From Platycnemis pennipes (Eukaryota; Arthropoda; Insecta; Odonata; Platycnemididae): 64,000 nucleotides of DNA. The notes below the pieces were generated by a model. It worked only from the letters and a program-made list of their open reading frames with translations, made no database searches and had not been told where the DNA came from. The stretch spans positions 135,265,926 to 135,329,925 of the forward strand of contig OW121854.1 of NCBI GenBank assembly GCA_933228895.1, in the 5' to 3' direction. Both the position numbers and the translations under genes were made by a program. This document shows, one piece after another, positions 45,338 through 56,658 of this stretch. How positions within the stretch are numbered: the first letter of the stretch is position 1; every line of letters starts with the position of its first letter.

Positions 45338-45859
45338 GTGCTCCCACAGAAGTCCCCAGTGGCCACAAATGCTGCAACCGAGCAGTTTGAGTGGGATGAC
45401 ACTTCAACTAAGTTGTTTTTTGAAAAATGTTTTTCGAGTAAGGGGAAGAAAAAATCAGTAATCCACAAAAGATTATTTGAAATAATTGCCTCTGAAATGC
45501 AAGGATATGGCTATAGCATAAATGCACAGCAGGTAGCCAATAAATACAAGTCTCTGGAGAGGGCTTTCAAGTCTCAAGTGGCCGGAAACAAAACTGGCTG
45601 GGGTCGACAGACTCTTAGTTATGAAACGTAAGTATAGAAGTGAAGACAAAAGCCCTCTATGCATACACCAACGTTGGATTCATGTACATACATGCAAATA
45701 ACATAAGGAATAGTTCATGTCTCCAGGGAAATGATGGAATTGTTCAGCAGGAAACATAACATCACGCCCAAGGTGGATTCTGGTCACCATGGACTTACCA
45801 TAAGGAGCAACTCAGTTGATATTCCGGAAAAGTTAGTATTCACTAGGTTTGGCACATAA
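45338..45859 (+). CDS. Myb/SANT-like DNA-binding (trihelix-type) protein, two-exon partial gene
   Basis: The first exon carries FEWDDTSTKLFFEKCFSSKG, VIHKRLFEIIASEMQGYGYS and AQQVANKYKSLERAFKSQVA. These are the three helices of a Myb/SANT-like (trihelix) DNA-binding domain with its conserved W and the YKSLER-type helix. It ends at a consensus donor, GAAAC|GTAAGT (45627/45628). An acceptor, GTCTCCAG (45726), follows 99 bases later, and the frame continues in phase as EMMELFSRKHNITPKV, the usual domain end. The second exon ends either at a weak donor (45832) or at TAA (45857-45859). No ATG precedes the domain: an in-frame TAG sits at 45335, so the true start must be on an upstream exon, probably joined at the acceptor CTCCCACAG (45349). 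Such proteins are host factors or Harbinger partner proteins. Confidence 0.75.
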
Positions 45860-46630
45860 ATGATTGTTTATTTTAATATTATTTGAAACATTGATTATAG
45901 ATCATTACGCTAATATCGCAATATCTCATCACCTCTAACACGCGGCCGAATCAAATCAGGGAAGACAGTCATCTTCATCAGAAGGATCATCTCGCGCTCC
46001 CTCCAAAATATTTTTCAAAATCATTTCACGCGCCATATTTCACAGACGACCATTCGCTTCGCACGAGATGAACTCCACTGCCCCCGTATGTTCTCTCCTG
46101 CTCCTTCCGGTTCAAGAAAGTGCAGAAGGAGCAGCGACGCGAACAAAGCTATTGATTATTCAATATAGGGATACGATAATGTTAGCATATCGTAAGGTGG
46201 CGATAACGATAACTCATATCGTGACGATAAATATCGTCGTATCGTGCGCCGATATTTTATCGGGGTAGGATAAGATATCAGGGCACGATAAATATCGCGA
46301 TAAAATATCATGACATCGCGTCCCGATAAAATATAACGATATCGCGCCCCGATCAAATATCACGATATATTATCACGATAAATATCACGATAAAAGATCG
46401 TGATATTGCGCCGGTTAATCGCGTCGGAAAAAGACAGCCGGTGAGTTGGCCTTCGTTTAAGATGGAGCAAGTACCTACGTTTGAAAACTTACTATTCTGC
46501 TATCTGCTAATTCAAATTCTCAGCAGTTCTCTCTCACTCTCTCTTTCAATTTCAGTGGTCAGATAGTTTATAGGTGATATCCTGTTCAAATTTTTGAAGG
46601 AACTGAAGACAACTGTTTGTAAATTAGTGT
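45860..46630. other. CGATA-rich AT block; no gene seen
   Basis: From about 46140 to 46420 the DNA is built from variants of CGATAAATATC and its inverse, giving dense dyad symmetry. A similar block lies at 52015-52165. It is likely the end of an unclassified DNA element or a satellite-like repeat. The CTGCTCCTTC...GAAGGAGCAG dyad at 46105-46140 marks a possible boundary. Confidence 0.45.
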
Positions 46631-46944
46631 ATGTATCTATAACTATATCTATAACTAAGACATACCCTGCAAACCACCTCGAGGGTGTGTGGCAGGGGGT
46701 GCATACACACCAGGAACAATGACACAACAAACAAAAATGAACACTACAAAACAAACACTACACCTTTAAAAGTAATTGGGGAAAAAAAGAAGGAAAACTA
46801 CCAAATCCCAATCATGCAGTACACACCCATGAATACCATGCATGCAAAAAAAAACCAATGCATGTGAGTCACACGTTGATTTGAACATGCAGGTAATTTA
46901 AAAAAAATACTATCGACCTACTCTGAATATTACCTCTATAATTA

Positions 46945-48236
46945 TTACCGATTTACGCGATGTTTAATGTTCTGATCTCGAATCGTACGCGGAAAAAATG
47001 ACATTTTAAACCTGTCCGTCCCAAAATCTATCTCCTTAATTTTATTAGAATTATCGAGCCTGCCATAATAAGTCGGAGCCAGCAATATATGGTTAACGTC
47101 ATTAATGAAATGTCCCTCCGTAAATTTTACTAGAAGATTAAGTCTATAATTCAGCCTGCGTTGTGACAGCGATTCCCACCCCAATTCGGCTAACATACCA
47201 GACACACTGCTTTCCCTATCTTAACACCCTTTTACATATCTCGCCGCTCTTCTTTGTACTCGATCTAATTCGTAAATTAAGCCTGCTTCATAAGGGTCCC
47301 ATATGCTCGCAGCATATTCTAAGTGTGGTCTAACAATTGAAAAATAGCAACGTTCCTTCACCCTCTCCTCACTTTTCCCTAATATTCTTTAAATAAACCC
47401 CAACTTTCTATTTGCTTGACTGCATATTCCCCTGATATGTTTCCCCCATGATAGATCCTGAGTAAGTGTTACCCCTAAGTACTTAACTGATTCCACGTTT
47501 GTTAATTCCGTACCTTGAATCATATAGTTTCTTTCTATCGAGTTTTTCCTTTTCCAATAATTTACTGTCACGCACTTTTTTATGTTCAGTTCTAGTTTCC
47601 ATTTACCGCACCACGCCTGAATTGCTACGAGGTCCTTTTCTAACAATGCCTTGTCTCCCATACTACTAATTTCTCTATACACTACTGCATCATCTGCGAA
47701 AAGCCGAATTCTACTATTTACTACAACACTTTCTAGGTCATTGATATATAAAAGAAATAAAAGTGGGCCTATCACACTTCCCTGGGGAACACCTGATGTG
47801 ACACTAACTATATTGGACATGATACCGTCTATAGTAACTCTCTGTTCGCGGCCAACTAAGAATTGTTTAATCCAGGACACTGCGTTTTTATCTATACCGT
47901 AACTTTCTAGCTTTAAGAACAATCTGTCATGAGGTACTCTATCAAAGGCTTTTTTAAAATCGAGGAATATCGCATCAACCTGAGCATTATTTTCTTCCGA
48001 AACCATAAGTCGTGAACAAAGAGTGCCAATTGCGTTTCGCATGACTTAGATTTTCGGAAACCGTGTTGGTTATTAAATAACAAATTTTCTCTATCCAAGT
48101 GTCCCATAGTCGAACTAACTATTATATGGTCCATTATCTTACACGATATCGATGTTAGTGAGATAGGTCTGTAGTTGCTAGGATCTTCTATATCGCCGGA
48201 TTTGAATAAAGGTGTAATATTAACCATTTTCCAGTT
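46945..48236 (-). pseudogene. Reverse transcriptase of subfamily B, C-terminal two thirds
   Basis: Segments: YRPISLTSISCKIMDHIIVS (48160), AIFLDFKKAFDRVPHDRLFL (47960) with the motif A aspartate, VTSGVPQGSVIGPLLFLLYI (47800), RIRLFADDAVVYREI (47690) with catalytic DD, AWCGKWKLELNIKKCVTVNY, and the C-terminal ELGWESLSQRRLNYRLNLLV (47150). The 217-codon stretch 47389-48042 is uninterrupted. One frame change near 47910-48040 and another near 47390 break the rest. The active-site residues are intact. Confidence 0.92.
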
Positions 48237-48812
48237 GCAGGGTATCGTCTAAATGTAGATGTAGATGAATTATAGACTTAATCTTCTGGGAAAATTTAAG
48301 GAGGGACATTTCGTTAATGACGTTTATCATATATTGCTGGCTCTGACTTATTATGGCAGGCTCGATAATTCTAATAAAATTATGGAGATAGATTGCAGGA
48401 CGGACATGTTTAAAATTTCATTTTTTTCGCGTACGATTCGTGATCAGAACGTTAAAAATCGCGTAAATTGGTTATAATTATAGAGGTAATATTCAGAGTA
48501 GGTCGATAGTTTTTTTTATTGCCTGCATGTTCAAATCAACGTGTGACTTGCATGCAATGCCTTTTTTGCATACATGAGTATCTAAGAAATTAGTGTCGGG
48601 TTTCAAGGCTTGCATGGTATTCGTGGGTGTGTCCTGCATGATTGGGATTTGGTAGTTTTTCTTCTTTTTTTCCCAATTACGTTTAAAGGTGTAGTGCTTG
48701 CTTTGTGGTGTTCATTTTTGTTTGTTGTGTCATTGTTCCTGGTGTAGATGCACCCCCCGCCACACACCCTCGAGGTGGCTTGCAGGGTATGTCGTAGATA
48801 TAGATATATATA
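48237..48812 (+). mobile_element. Subfamily B 3' fragment inserted in plus orientation, with tail stub at its 5' side
   Basis: It begins with an extra tail piece, TTGCAGGGTATCGTC...GTAGATGTAGATG (48237-48267). The RT C-terminus follows (NYRLNLLGKFKEGHFVNDVY, 48265-48477), then the 3' UTR and a full tail ending CGTAGATATAGATATATA. It replaces about 165 bases of the host RT present in the 12-kb copy. A tail immediately 5' of a truncated copy is what template jumping during target-primed reverse transcription would leave. Confidence 0.83.
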
Positions 48813-50311
48813 CCGCGAGACTCAATAGCGATTTCAGGCATCGTATGTTTGAAATGTTTATTTAGTGGTTCAATTGGATCTAAAGTGCTGGTAGTGAAAA
48901 CGCTTTGGAAGTATGTGTTTAACTTATCAACTTTTTCCAGACTATCATTTATTTTTTCTCCATTATCATCCCTAAGAGTTTCTATAACAGATTTATTTCC
49001 TTGAACTTCTCTTACATACGACCAAAATGCTTTTGTATTTTCATTCAAATACTTCCCCAGCATTTTACTTTTAAAGTCAGCTAAGGCTCTTCGACATTCT
49101 TTTTTAGCTAAGTGTTTGGAAGTTTTATAATTTATAATGAATTTGTTAAGCTCATGAGGAGGTGTTTTTCCGCGCTTTTTTCAGTCTAGCATGGCAAATT
49201 CTCTGTTGTTTTAAAGATTTCCGTACCGCCGCGTTATTCCACCGTGGCTCAGCATTCATCTTTTTTAATTTACTTAGTATATACATGTTAACTGCTGAGT
49301 GAATAACCTCTAGGAATATATATCACAAGGTCTCAGTATCTTTCCTTAATCTTGCTTCTTGAAATTCGCTGAACGAATTCTGCAACTCTGTTTTCATTCC
49401 GTCGTAGTCCGCCCTATCGAGCAAGTATATTTTCCTCTTGGATTTGTTATTTTTGTTAGTTCTATAAGAAAATGTTCCTTTTATAATTTTATGAATACTG
49501 ATTCCCTCATCGGTACTTATATTTACAATTTGTTGGGGTATATTTGTTGCGAGGAAATCGAGAGTACTTTTTTCTCTGGTTGGGGCTGTTACTAATTGAT
49601 GAAGTGCATGAGAGGAAAAGGTGTGCAGAAGTGTCTCACAGAGCTCTTTGTCCTTCCCCCCGGTGATGAAGCTACACGTGTCCCAGTCTATGGATGGAAG
49701 ATTGAAATCCCCCCCGATGATGATTTGACGGTCATTTTTGTGTTGAATTAATTTCCTTATTTGATTTTCTAGTTCTAATATTGAATTAATGCCAGAATCC
49801 GGTGGTCTATAACATGCACATAGGTAAATCTTTTCTTTGCTCGAGGACCTTGTATGGAACACCAAACGCTTTCTATTTGACAATCAGGTATAGTCTCCCT
49901 TCTACTAGTAAGACAATCCTTCACGGCGATAAATACTCCTCCTCCTGGTCTTCTGTCTCTATCTTTCCGGTAAATTTTGAATGATTTCGGGAATATTTCA
50001 TTATCTCCGATATCTTTATATAGCCAGCTCTCAGTTCCTATAATTACATCTGCGTCGGTGGATTCGATGAGGTGATGAAAATCTGCAACTTTGTTTTTTA
50101 AACTACGACAATTTACTACGACCATAGTTATAACGCTATTTTTTAGAATAACAGTCGACTTGTTAAAGCTTTTTTTACACATTTTTTTGAGCTTATGACT
50201 AACTGATTCACTTAATTTTTCTATGACTGGCTCTTCGAAAAACTCGCATAGCTTATGGCTTTTTTCAATCCTTTTACTTTCATCAAATTTTCGCGATTTT
50301 ATATTTAACAC
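48813..50311 (-). pseudogene. ORF2 endonuclease and linker of subfamily B
   Basis: It starts MLNIKSRKFDESKRIEKSHK (50311). APE motifs: VVNCRSLKNKVADFHHLIES, DVIIGTESWLYKDIG (catalytic E), RPGGGVFIAVKDCLTSRRET. After a one-frame shift near 49830 come CYRPPDSGINSI and IIIGGDFNLPSIDWDTCSFI. The final SDH motif reads SIHKIIKGTF, so the aspartate is lost, whereas the 12-kb copy keeps SDH. The linker ends with KYLNENTKAFWSYVREVQGN (49000) leading into RT. The endonuclease would nick the target and prime reverse transcription. Confidence 0.9.
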
Positions 50312-50343
50312 CCCACTAGCTGACTTACTCTCTGCCCTACTCT

Positions 50344-51345
50344 TTATCCTACAAAAGGCCTACAACGCTCAAATATTCTATCCGCTACACGCCTAGACGC
50401 CTCGGCCGTGCATTGAACCCCAGAGCGATGAAGGGGGTTCCTCAAAGAACGGATCGTTGGTCGGAGGTCAAAAAAGTTGGCTCCGATGTCCCTACAGATA
50501 TGACGGAGTCTCTCGTTTATGCCTTCCACTCGGCTCCAAACAAGAGGTCCCCGATCAATCCTCGGGACAAGACTGCACATCGTGAGCTCCACTTCGACGC
50601 CCTCGGCGACACTTTCCCGATTCACTTCGGAGTTCAGTTCCATAAAGGAACGTAGAATCTCCTCAGATCCGCGGTCCGTGGCGTCGTTGACGCCTACATG
50701 GGCCACAACCCGCAATATAGAGCACTTGGTGCCTCTAACCGCCGCCTCGACCGCCTTCGTCACCTGAGTAACACCGCCACCAGGAATGCACCAAGCCGTG
50801 GGAGGCTGGCTAACACCCTCGCGGCTTGCCCTTTCTCGCAGAGGGGCCATCACACGACGGACGTTGCTGCTGCCTATCACTAACATCCCCCCCTTCCCAT
50901 CCTGACGATTCCTCTTCGCTGGAGCCCTCGGGGAAGCAGTGGAAGGGGCTGCAGGGACCTCAGTACTATCTACTGACAGCACTTCGTACCGGTTGGAGAC
51001 ACGGATCGGAAATTCCTCCCCGCGCCGCAGCCTCATTTTCCCCCCCTTTCCCCGTGAAACTACCCTCCAATCTTCAGGTCTCCGCAATGGAGCCGCCTCT
51101 TCACGGAGAGTTGGGCACATCCTCGATCACCCAGCCGTTAGTTGCAGTCGGGCGAACCCGTGCATTCCCTTTGGAACGACTAGCTTTCGAGTCCATGCCT
51201 TCCCTCTCTCAGTGACGGGTACCATCGCTTCCACCTTACAACGGAGCTCCGCCACCATAATCTCCAAATCGGCGATGCGCGATCGAAGAACCGCACATTC
51301 GCCGGCGTTTTTGAGCATAGGGACCGGAGACCTAGTCGGAACCAT
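50344..51345 (-). pseudogene. ORF1 of subfamily B: coiled coil plus SGNH esterase-like domain
   Basis: Reads from MVPTRSPVPMLKNAGECAVL (51345), with a heptad stretch LRSRIADLEIMVAELRCKVE. A single in-frame TGA at 51127-51129 follows, then 258 codons to 50344. Domain motifs: MLVIGSSNVRRVMAPLRERA (block I, Ser in place of the GDS serine), ILRVVAHVGVNDATDRGSEE (block III GxND), and the last block HRSGVQCTAEASRRVADRIF. CR1/L2 ORF1 proteins carry such esterases together with nucleic-acid-binding parts. In the last block the usual catalytic D..H is not visible (SGVQ), so hydrolase activity is doubtful. Only the one stop breaks the frame. Confidence 0.85.
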
Positions 51346-51790
51346 CCTACGAGCCTCGGTGAAGTTTCACGGATGATCAACGGTATTTACGGAATACGAC
51401 GCAAACAGAACTGGTACGTGTCCCGAACCGACTGTGTACGACTTGCCTCGTAGCAGCCTGGCCGGAACACGTTGGTGATCAGACTAGCCACATTGCTTGT
51501 GAAGGCGACCTTTAAACGACAGAGAGACGCACAGCATATTGAATTCGGTCGCAGCTCATGCAAAAGTCGGTCGTGCCGCAGACATGCGCCCGCAAACTAA
51601 ACGCAGGCCAGCCGCACACAGGCACAATATCGATGGCGAGCCAGACTCACATTGGCTGCAGATCATTATCACATCGCACATTGATAATTTCGACTGCACA
51701 CCATCTGCGGGCGGTCGCCCACGGCAATTCAGACCTTCAGGCAGCCATACGCAGACGAAATGTATATATTATTTCCTAAAGAGAAAGAAA

Positions 51791-53870
51791 TTTTTTTCGT
51801 GAGCTGATGAAACTAATGTATTTACTTAATTTAGTCTCAAACTGCTAACTACTACTGAAAGCCTTCACGAGAAATAAGATTTGGATGAAAAGATGTAAGG
51901 AATGGAATTAATATTTTCATAATTTCTCCGGAACATGGAAATGAAACAGAGGATGAATATGGGGAATTCACTTCGGAATGTAAACACCCTGATCGTCTTA
52001 ATGACCGGCAGCTCGTGATATTTTATCGGGACAGGGTATCATTATATTTATCGTGCCCCGATAAGACGATATTTATCGAGCAACGATATATCGTTAATTT
52101 TAAAAAGTCAATAGCGGAATCGCGATATATTATAATATCGTGATATTTTTCGATATATCCCCCAGGCCTAGGTACCTCTGCCCCCTCCTCCTGCTTGACT
52201 GCCAGTCTTTTGTTTTCTCGGAAGACAAATGACAGCGGAGTGAAAAAAGCCTCTCACATTACAATCCAAGCAGAAGACATCGTCCTTGCTATCTGGTTAT
52301 CTTCATCAGTTGGGGTTTTCCGTAACTCGATAGCATCCACTATCGACGTCGCAATCTCGGTAGCTCAACGAAGGAGTCGGCTGTCGACAATTCGCCTTCT
52401 CTAAGCTATTCCTTAAGACTAATGACCATAGTACAACCGAAAACTCACGCTAAGCAACCGGAGCCTCAAACACCCCTCGTTAAGCTTATCGGATCAATAT
52501 GGCGGCCGTTTTTTTACGTTAGTTGGCCTAGTCTGACGTATTCATAAGTGTTGTATCAATTGTCGAAGGACGTTAAATGCCTTTGTAATGCATGAAATGC
52601 AATTAGAAAATCTGTGCAAAGGTAAGGAAGGTAAATGTGGTGCAGTTAGCTTGCAAAACTATGTCGTTGTGATTCTCATGGTAACGCCCATTGTAGGAAG
52701 ACGTAAGAGATTTTATTGCTTTGTAACTTTCTTGGCGTTTGTGAAGCGATGTAATACTTTTTATATTATTTTATGTATTGAGTTTAATGTTCTTTTACCT
52801 GCCTCATTGCCATCGCTTCCTTTATTTGAGCCCCTTTACCATAATTCGTCGCTTGACTATGCTTGATATTTAAGAAATGACGTAATTTGAAAATTGAAAC
52901 TAGAATCTTAAAGGTGGGCAATGATTGTACTGTCATATAATTATATTTGCCAAATCTGTGTCCTACAGGTGGTGGTGAGGTATTTTATGCTATGCACTTC
53001 AGCCAATTTGTTGGAGGGAAGAAAAGTCTGAAATGAACTTTTTTGACGAAATGTTCCCCCATTTGCAAGTCCACAATCATGTACTTGACATCAACAACGT
53101 ACAATGAAGCGACGGTATTGAAAATTTCAGTATTTCATGGAAATAATATGCAAATGAAGCAAGCAGAATGTTGCAGATTTACGTCTTTCTCGCCCGAAAT
53201 CAGTTGTGATCATTGTGTTTACATTGAGTGTTCCCTAAACATTTAGTAGTGTTATTCAAGTGGCGACGAAGTGTTTCCGAAAGATAATACGCTGTGACTG
53301 CCAAGCACTTAATTAATATGGTGTTCTACTTCCTTTGGTGTCTCTGTAGTGTTCATCTGTGCGTTAAAATCAGTTTAACGAGATGTTCCGAAGGCTTCAC
53401 ACGGTGATCCAATTTTTTTATAGAGCTTTGTATATGACTGAGTGAGTGCGTAATGGATAGTGCTGCCATTTGAGTGAAATGTGCATACAATGGCCCTAAC
53501 CAGTCAAAACAATTGGTGCACTCACGATGGTGAGTTATAAACGTTTATAAACGTCAATTTATGATCTGTTATGATAAGTTAATGTGTACAGTATACTCAA
53601 CCAAGCTTGGTGTTGAGAAATATGCAGAACTAGATTCTTCCCAATTGCCTACCTTCCAAATTGATTCTTCCCAAATGAAAATACCTATGCAATCATGATT
53701 GCATAGGTATTTTCATTTTGGTCATGTGTGTGTCCTTAGAGGAGTTTTTTCATAAATAAAATTATATTTTTACCAGTGCATAAATATTGTCCACATTAAT
53801 TTTTATCTCAAGTTATTAACCTCATTAACAGTATATAACCTCCATAAAGTAGGACCTGAAACAACGTATC
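51791..53870. other. No certain gene; CGATA-rich repeat and possible promoter region
   Basis: 52015-52165 is a CGATA-rich dyad block like 46.2 kb, ending CCCCCAGGCCTAGGTACC, which may be a transposon end. From 52500 on there are sites that could belong to a host gene start: AATATGGCGGCCG (52497-52509, resembles a YY1 site), an ATG at 52588 leading to CAAAG|GTAAGG (donor at 52621), and an ATG in good context at 53489 leading to GATG|GTGAGT (donor about 53529). No downstream coding exon could be linked, so no gene is called. Confidence 0.4.
53671..53721. repeat. Palindrome with ~25-bp arms and no loop
   Basis: CCAAATGAAAATACCTATGC... (53671-53695) is mirrored without a spacer at 53696-53721, with one extra A in the right arm. 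Confidence 0.9.
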
Positions 53871-53879
53871 TACCTATGT

Positions 53880-55016
53880 TATCCGTAGATTTAACTTCTT
53901 TAAAATGGAGAGAAAGCCAAGCTTGCGCCGTGGGAGATCCCTAAGATAGACTGCTCTACATGGATGCCAAGGCTAACAGTACCGCAATCGAGCTTAAACG
54001 TAGAAGCTATACACAGTTGTGACAGTCCACAAATATACACAGATAGCTCTAAAACAGACGCGATGTGCCTTTCGCCTTCTTTTCAGTGGATATTGTCTCC
54101 ACGGCCTTAACCTTGCATCCCATATGCACTGTTTACACGGCGGAGTTACAGGCCATAAAAGCCTCGCTAAATGCAATTGAAGCCTCACTCCAAGAGACTA
54201 AATGTAGCAGTATTTAATATGCTCAGACTCCCTAAGCTCCCTTCAAAGCATCTGTAGCCTCTCTCCTTCACATCCCGTCGTCCAAGAAATATTAACATGC
54301 ATTTACCGCCTTTTTGCTGAGGACATGCTCATAAAATACCTATGGGTACCCGGCCACGTGGGTGTTGCCGCTAATGAAGCGGCAGAGGCTGCTGCACGAG
54401 CGGCCACCATCAGTGGCGAGAATTATCACCTGAAGAAATCAGTTCTCGCTTCTTGGGCGACAAACTCAGGGAAACTCGTCGAACAAACTCAGGGAAATCA
54501 AAGAGTAAAAGCTTGGACGTCCTCGGTCAGGGATAGCCGACGGGAAGAAGTCATTGCCACCAGGCTAAGAATAGGACATTACAGCCCTGACTCACTCGTA
54601 TTTCTTGACCCCCGAGAAGGACGCACCGAAATGCGATAGCTGTAACTACCGTTTAACCCCTGCTTGTCGACTGTGTGAAATATTGGATGCAACGCGAGCG
54701 CCACAAAATATGTGGGGATCTGAGCAAGTTGTTGGGCGACAATCGTAATCTTATCGATCGCGTTCTTATATTTCTCCATGAATTGAATTTACGACCCAAA
54801 ATTTGTGGCTCAGGAAGACAACATTGCCTAACAGGTCTAAATGTAACTCTTTTGCCATATTACTGTGACTAATACAGACTTAAGCCTATCGTGTCCACTG
54901 ATAGTTTATACTTTTCCTAAGTATTCCTCTATACTTACCAAGTATTTTATTTTTAACGCTTGCTTTTAATCTGGTTAAGTTCAGGTGCAAAATGACCTTG
55001 ACCTTAGAAGCACCTT
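53880..55016 (+). pseudogene. Non-LTR retrotransposon RNase H region and 3' end (R1/LOA/I-like), broken
   Basis: Across shifted plus frames: IYTDSSKTDA (about 54030), CTVYTAELQAIKASLNAIEA (54130), CSDSLSSLQSICSLSPSHPV, then the long frame LWVPGHVGVAANEAAEAAAR (54346-54405). These are the D, E, D and H/N.E blocks of RNase H1. Next come RREEVIATRLRIGHYS and a CDSC...C knuckle, usual downstream of RNase H in I/R1/LOA-type elements. The tail AATGACCTTGACCTTAGAAG, CACCTTAAAAC (54990-55015) has the spelling common at their 3' ends. The RT is missing. This family differs from A-C, which have no RNase H. Confidence 0.78.
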
Positions 55017-55034
55017 AAAACAATTCTACCTACC

Positions 55035-55585
55035 TATGAACCTGAACGTGTGTAGAGAGGATCGGCAAGATTTGTTAAGTGACGGTGAGATAACCATGTT
55101 AACGTAAGCAGTCTATTAAATGAATTAAATTGGAATCATTATCAGATCGTAAGTTGAAATGTAGACTTAATCTCTTAAATAAATTCCAAGCTAATATTTT
55201 CAGTGATGACGTTAAAAATATTTTCCGAACCCCTACTTACACGGGTAGACTGGACCATAATCACAAAATTAGAGAAATTGCTTGCCGAACTGACAAATTC
55301 AAAATGTCCTTTTTTCCTCGTACAGTTAGGGATATGAATAGCGGTGAATATGTCCAATACGAGTGTAGCAATGGATAGCATTGGTAGCTGCATGTTGGTG
55401 TAAGGACTTAAAGCTAACCCAACGATCAGCATTATGCTGCGTGCCTTTTTTATTTATTAAAAATTGAAGTTCAGACTAGTATATGACTACTAATCCTTAT
55501 TTATGCATGATATGTAGTGTAGATTTGATATGAATGTTTGTAGAGAATTCACCCCCTGCCGTACACCTCTATTACTTACTTTTTA
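55035..55585 (+). mobile_element. Subfamily A 3' end, first tandem copy
   Basis: The RT C-terminus (ESLSDRKLKCRLNLLNKFQA, SDDVKNIFRTPTYTGRLDHN) is followed by the 3' UTR and a tail that breaks at CACCCCCTGCCGTACACCTC. It directly follows the RNase H-type element and precedes a second subfamily A copy in the same direction. Only the last ~550 bases of the element are present. Confidence 0.85.
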
Positions 55586-55589
55586 TTTA

Positions 55590-56355
55590 AACCGTGGAAT
55601 CCATTAAATATCTTGGAATAAGACTGACACATGATCTTTCCTGGGGTAAACACATACGTGAAATAATGGGTCAAGCGAATCGTAAACTGGGATTCGTCAA
55701 AAGAGTACTGGGTAAATGTGACGATCATGTACGAGAAATCAGCTACCTTTCCCTTGTAAGACCTCATTTGGAATATGCTGCCAGTGTATGGGATCCCTAC
55801 GAAATCGGTCTAAGTAACGAACTTGAACGTGTGCAGCGAAGATCGGCCAGATTTGTAAAGGGCCGGTATGATAACCTTATTAGCGTAACCAGTCTATTAA
55901 ATGAATTAAATTGGGAATCATTGTCAGATCGCAGGTTGAAATTAAGACTTAATCTCGAAAACAAATTCCAAGACCATATTTTCAGTGATGATGTTAAAAA
56001 TATTTTGCGGACCCCAACTTACTATGGTAGACTGGACCATAATCACAAAATTAGGGAAATAGATTGCCGAACTGACAGATTGAAAATGTCCTTTTTTCCT
56101 CGTACTATTAGGAATATGAATAACGGTAAATGTATTTAGTACGAGTGTAGCAATGGATAACATTGGTAGCTGCATGTTGGTATAAGGACTTATAGCTAAC
56201 CCAACTAACGGCATGTTTTTGCATGTATGCTATGTTATTTTAATTTTTAATTACAAATTTCATGCATGATATGTAGTGCATGTTTGGTGAGAGTTCACCC
56301 CCTGCCACACACCTATATGGTGGCTTGCAGGGTATTTTGTAGATGTAGATGTAAA
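55590..56355 (+). mobile_element. Subfamily A 3' end, second tandem copy
   Basis: An open frame (55594-56139) runs from MESIKYLGIRLTHDLSWGKH through ERVQRRSARFVKGRYDNLIS to RTIRNMNNGKCI, then stop. This is the part of RT after the catalytic palm plus the C-terminal domain. The tail CACCCCCTGCCACACACCTA, GTGGCTTGCAGGGTATTTTG ends with GTAGATGTAGATGTA. It is cleaner than the first copy. Head-to-tail arrangement of two truncated copies suggests template jumping or a repeated insertion into the tail. Confidence 0.88.
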
Positions 56356-56519
56356 TCCTACTTTATTCATTTTCCCAGGATTTAGTTTCCAATTCGCATT
56401 ATTGGTAGTCGTTTTTCGGTGGTGTTACAAACCATAGTAAGGTGCTGTTTCCAATGAAAACTTCCAATTTTCCGAAATCATGAATCATAAAAAATATTGG
56501 CACTGCATTGTTATCTTGA

Positions 56520-56658
56520 GGCAAATACGTCATTTACGACCTCTGAGGCCCCCGGCGTAATCTAGAATGAGGGCCCCGATGTTATAGTCTTTTACTAATA
56601 TATTTACAATTCATCTCTCGCGAGGCCCCGGGTACGCGATGTGGTAAATACGGCCCTG
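56520..56658. repeat. hAT-type terminus (single end)
   Basis: Read on the minus strand from 56658, CAGGGCCGTATTTACCACAT with CGGGGCCTCGCGAG is a standard hAT end. No partner end or transposase is seen nearby. Confidence 0.5.

Larger units (their letters stand above)
46636..51790 (-). mobile_element. Near-full-length non-LTR retrotransposon, subfamily B (CR1/L2-like)
   Basis: In element order: 5' leader (about 51790-51380), ORF1 with coiled coil and SGNH-like domain (51345-50344), ORF2 endonuclease (50311-49323), linker, RT (to 46945), and a 3' UTR with tail ending ACTATATCTATAACTAAGAC at 46636. An esterase-like ORF1 with an APE endonuclease and RT is the CR1/L2 plan. It is interrupted at 48237-48812 by a plus-strand piece of the same subfamily, and carries one ORF1 stop and a few ORF2 frameshifts. 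It is the best reference copy for the family in this window. Confidence 0.88.
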
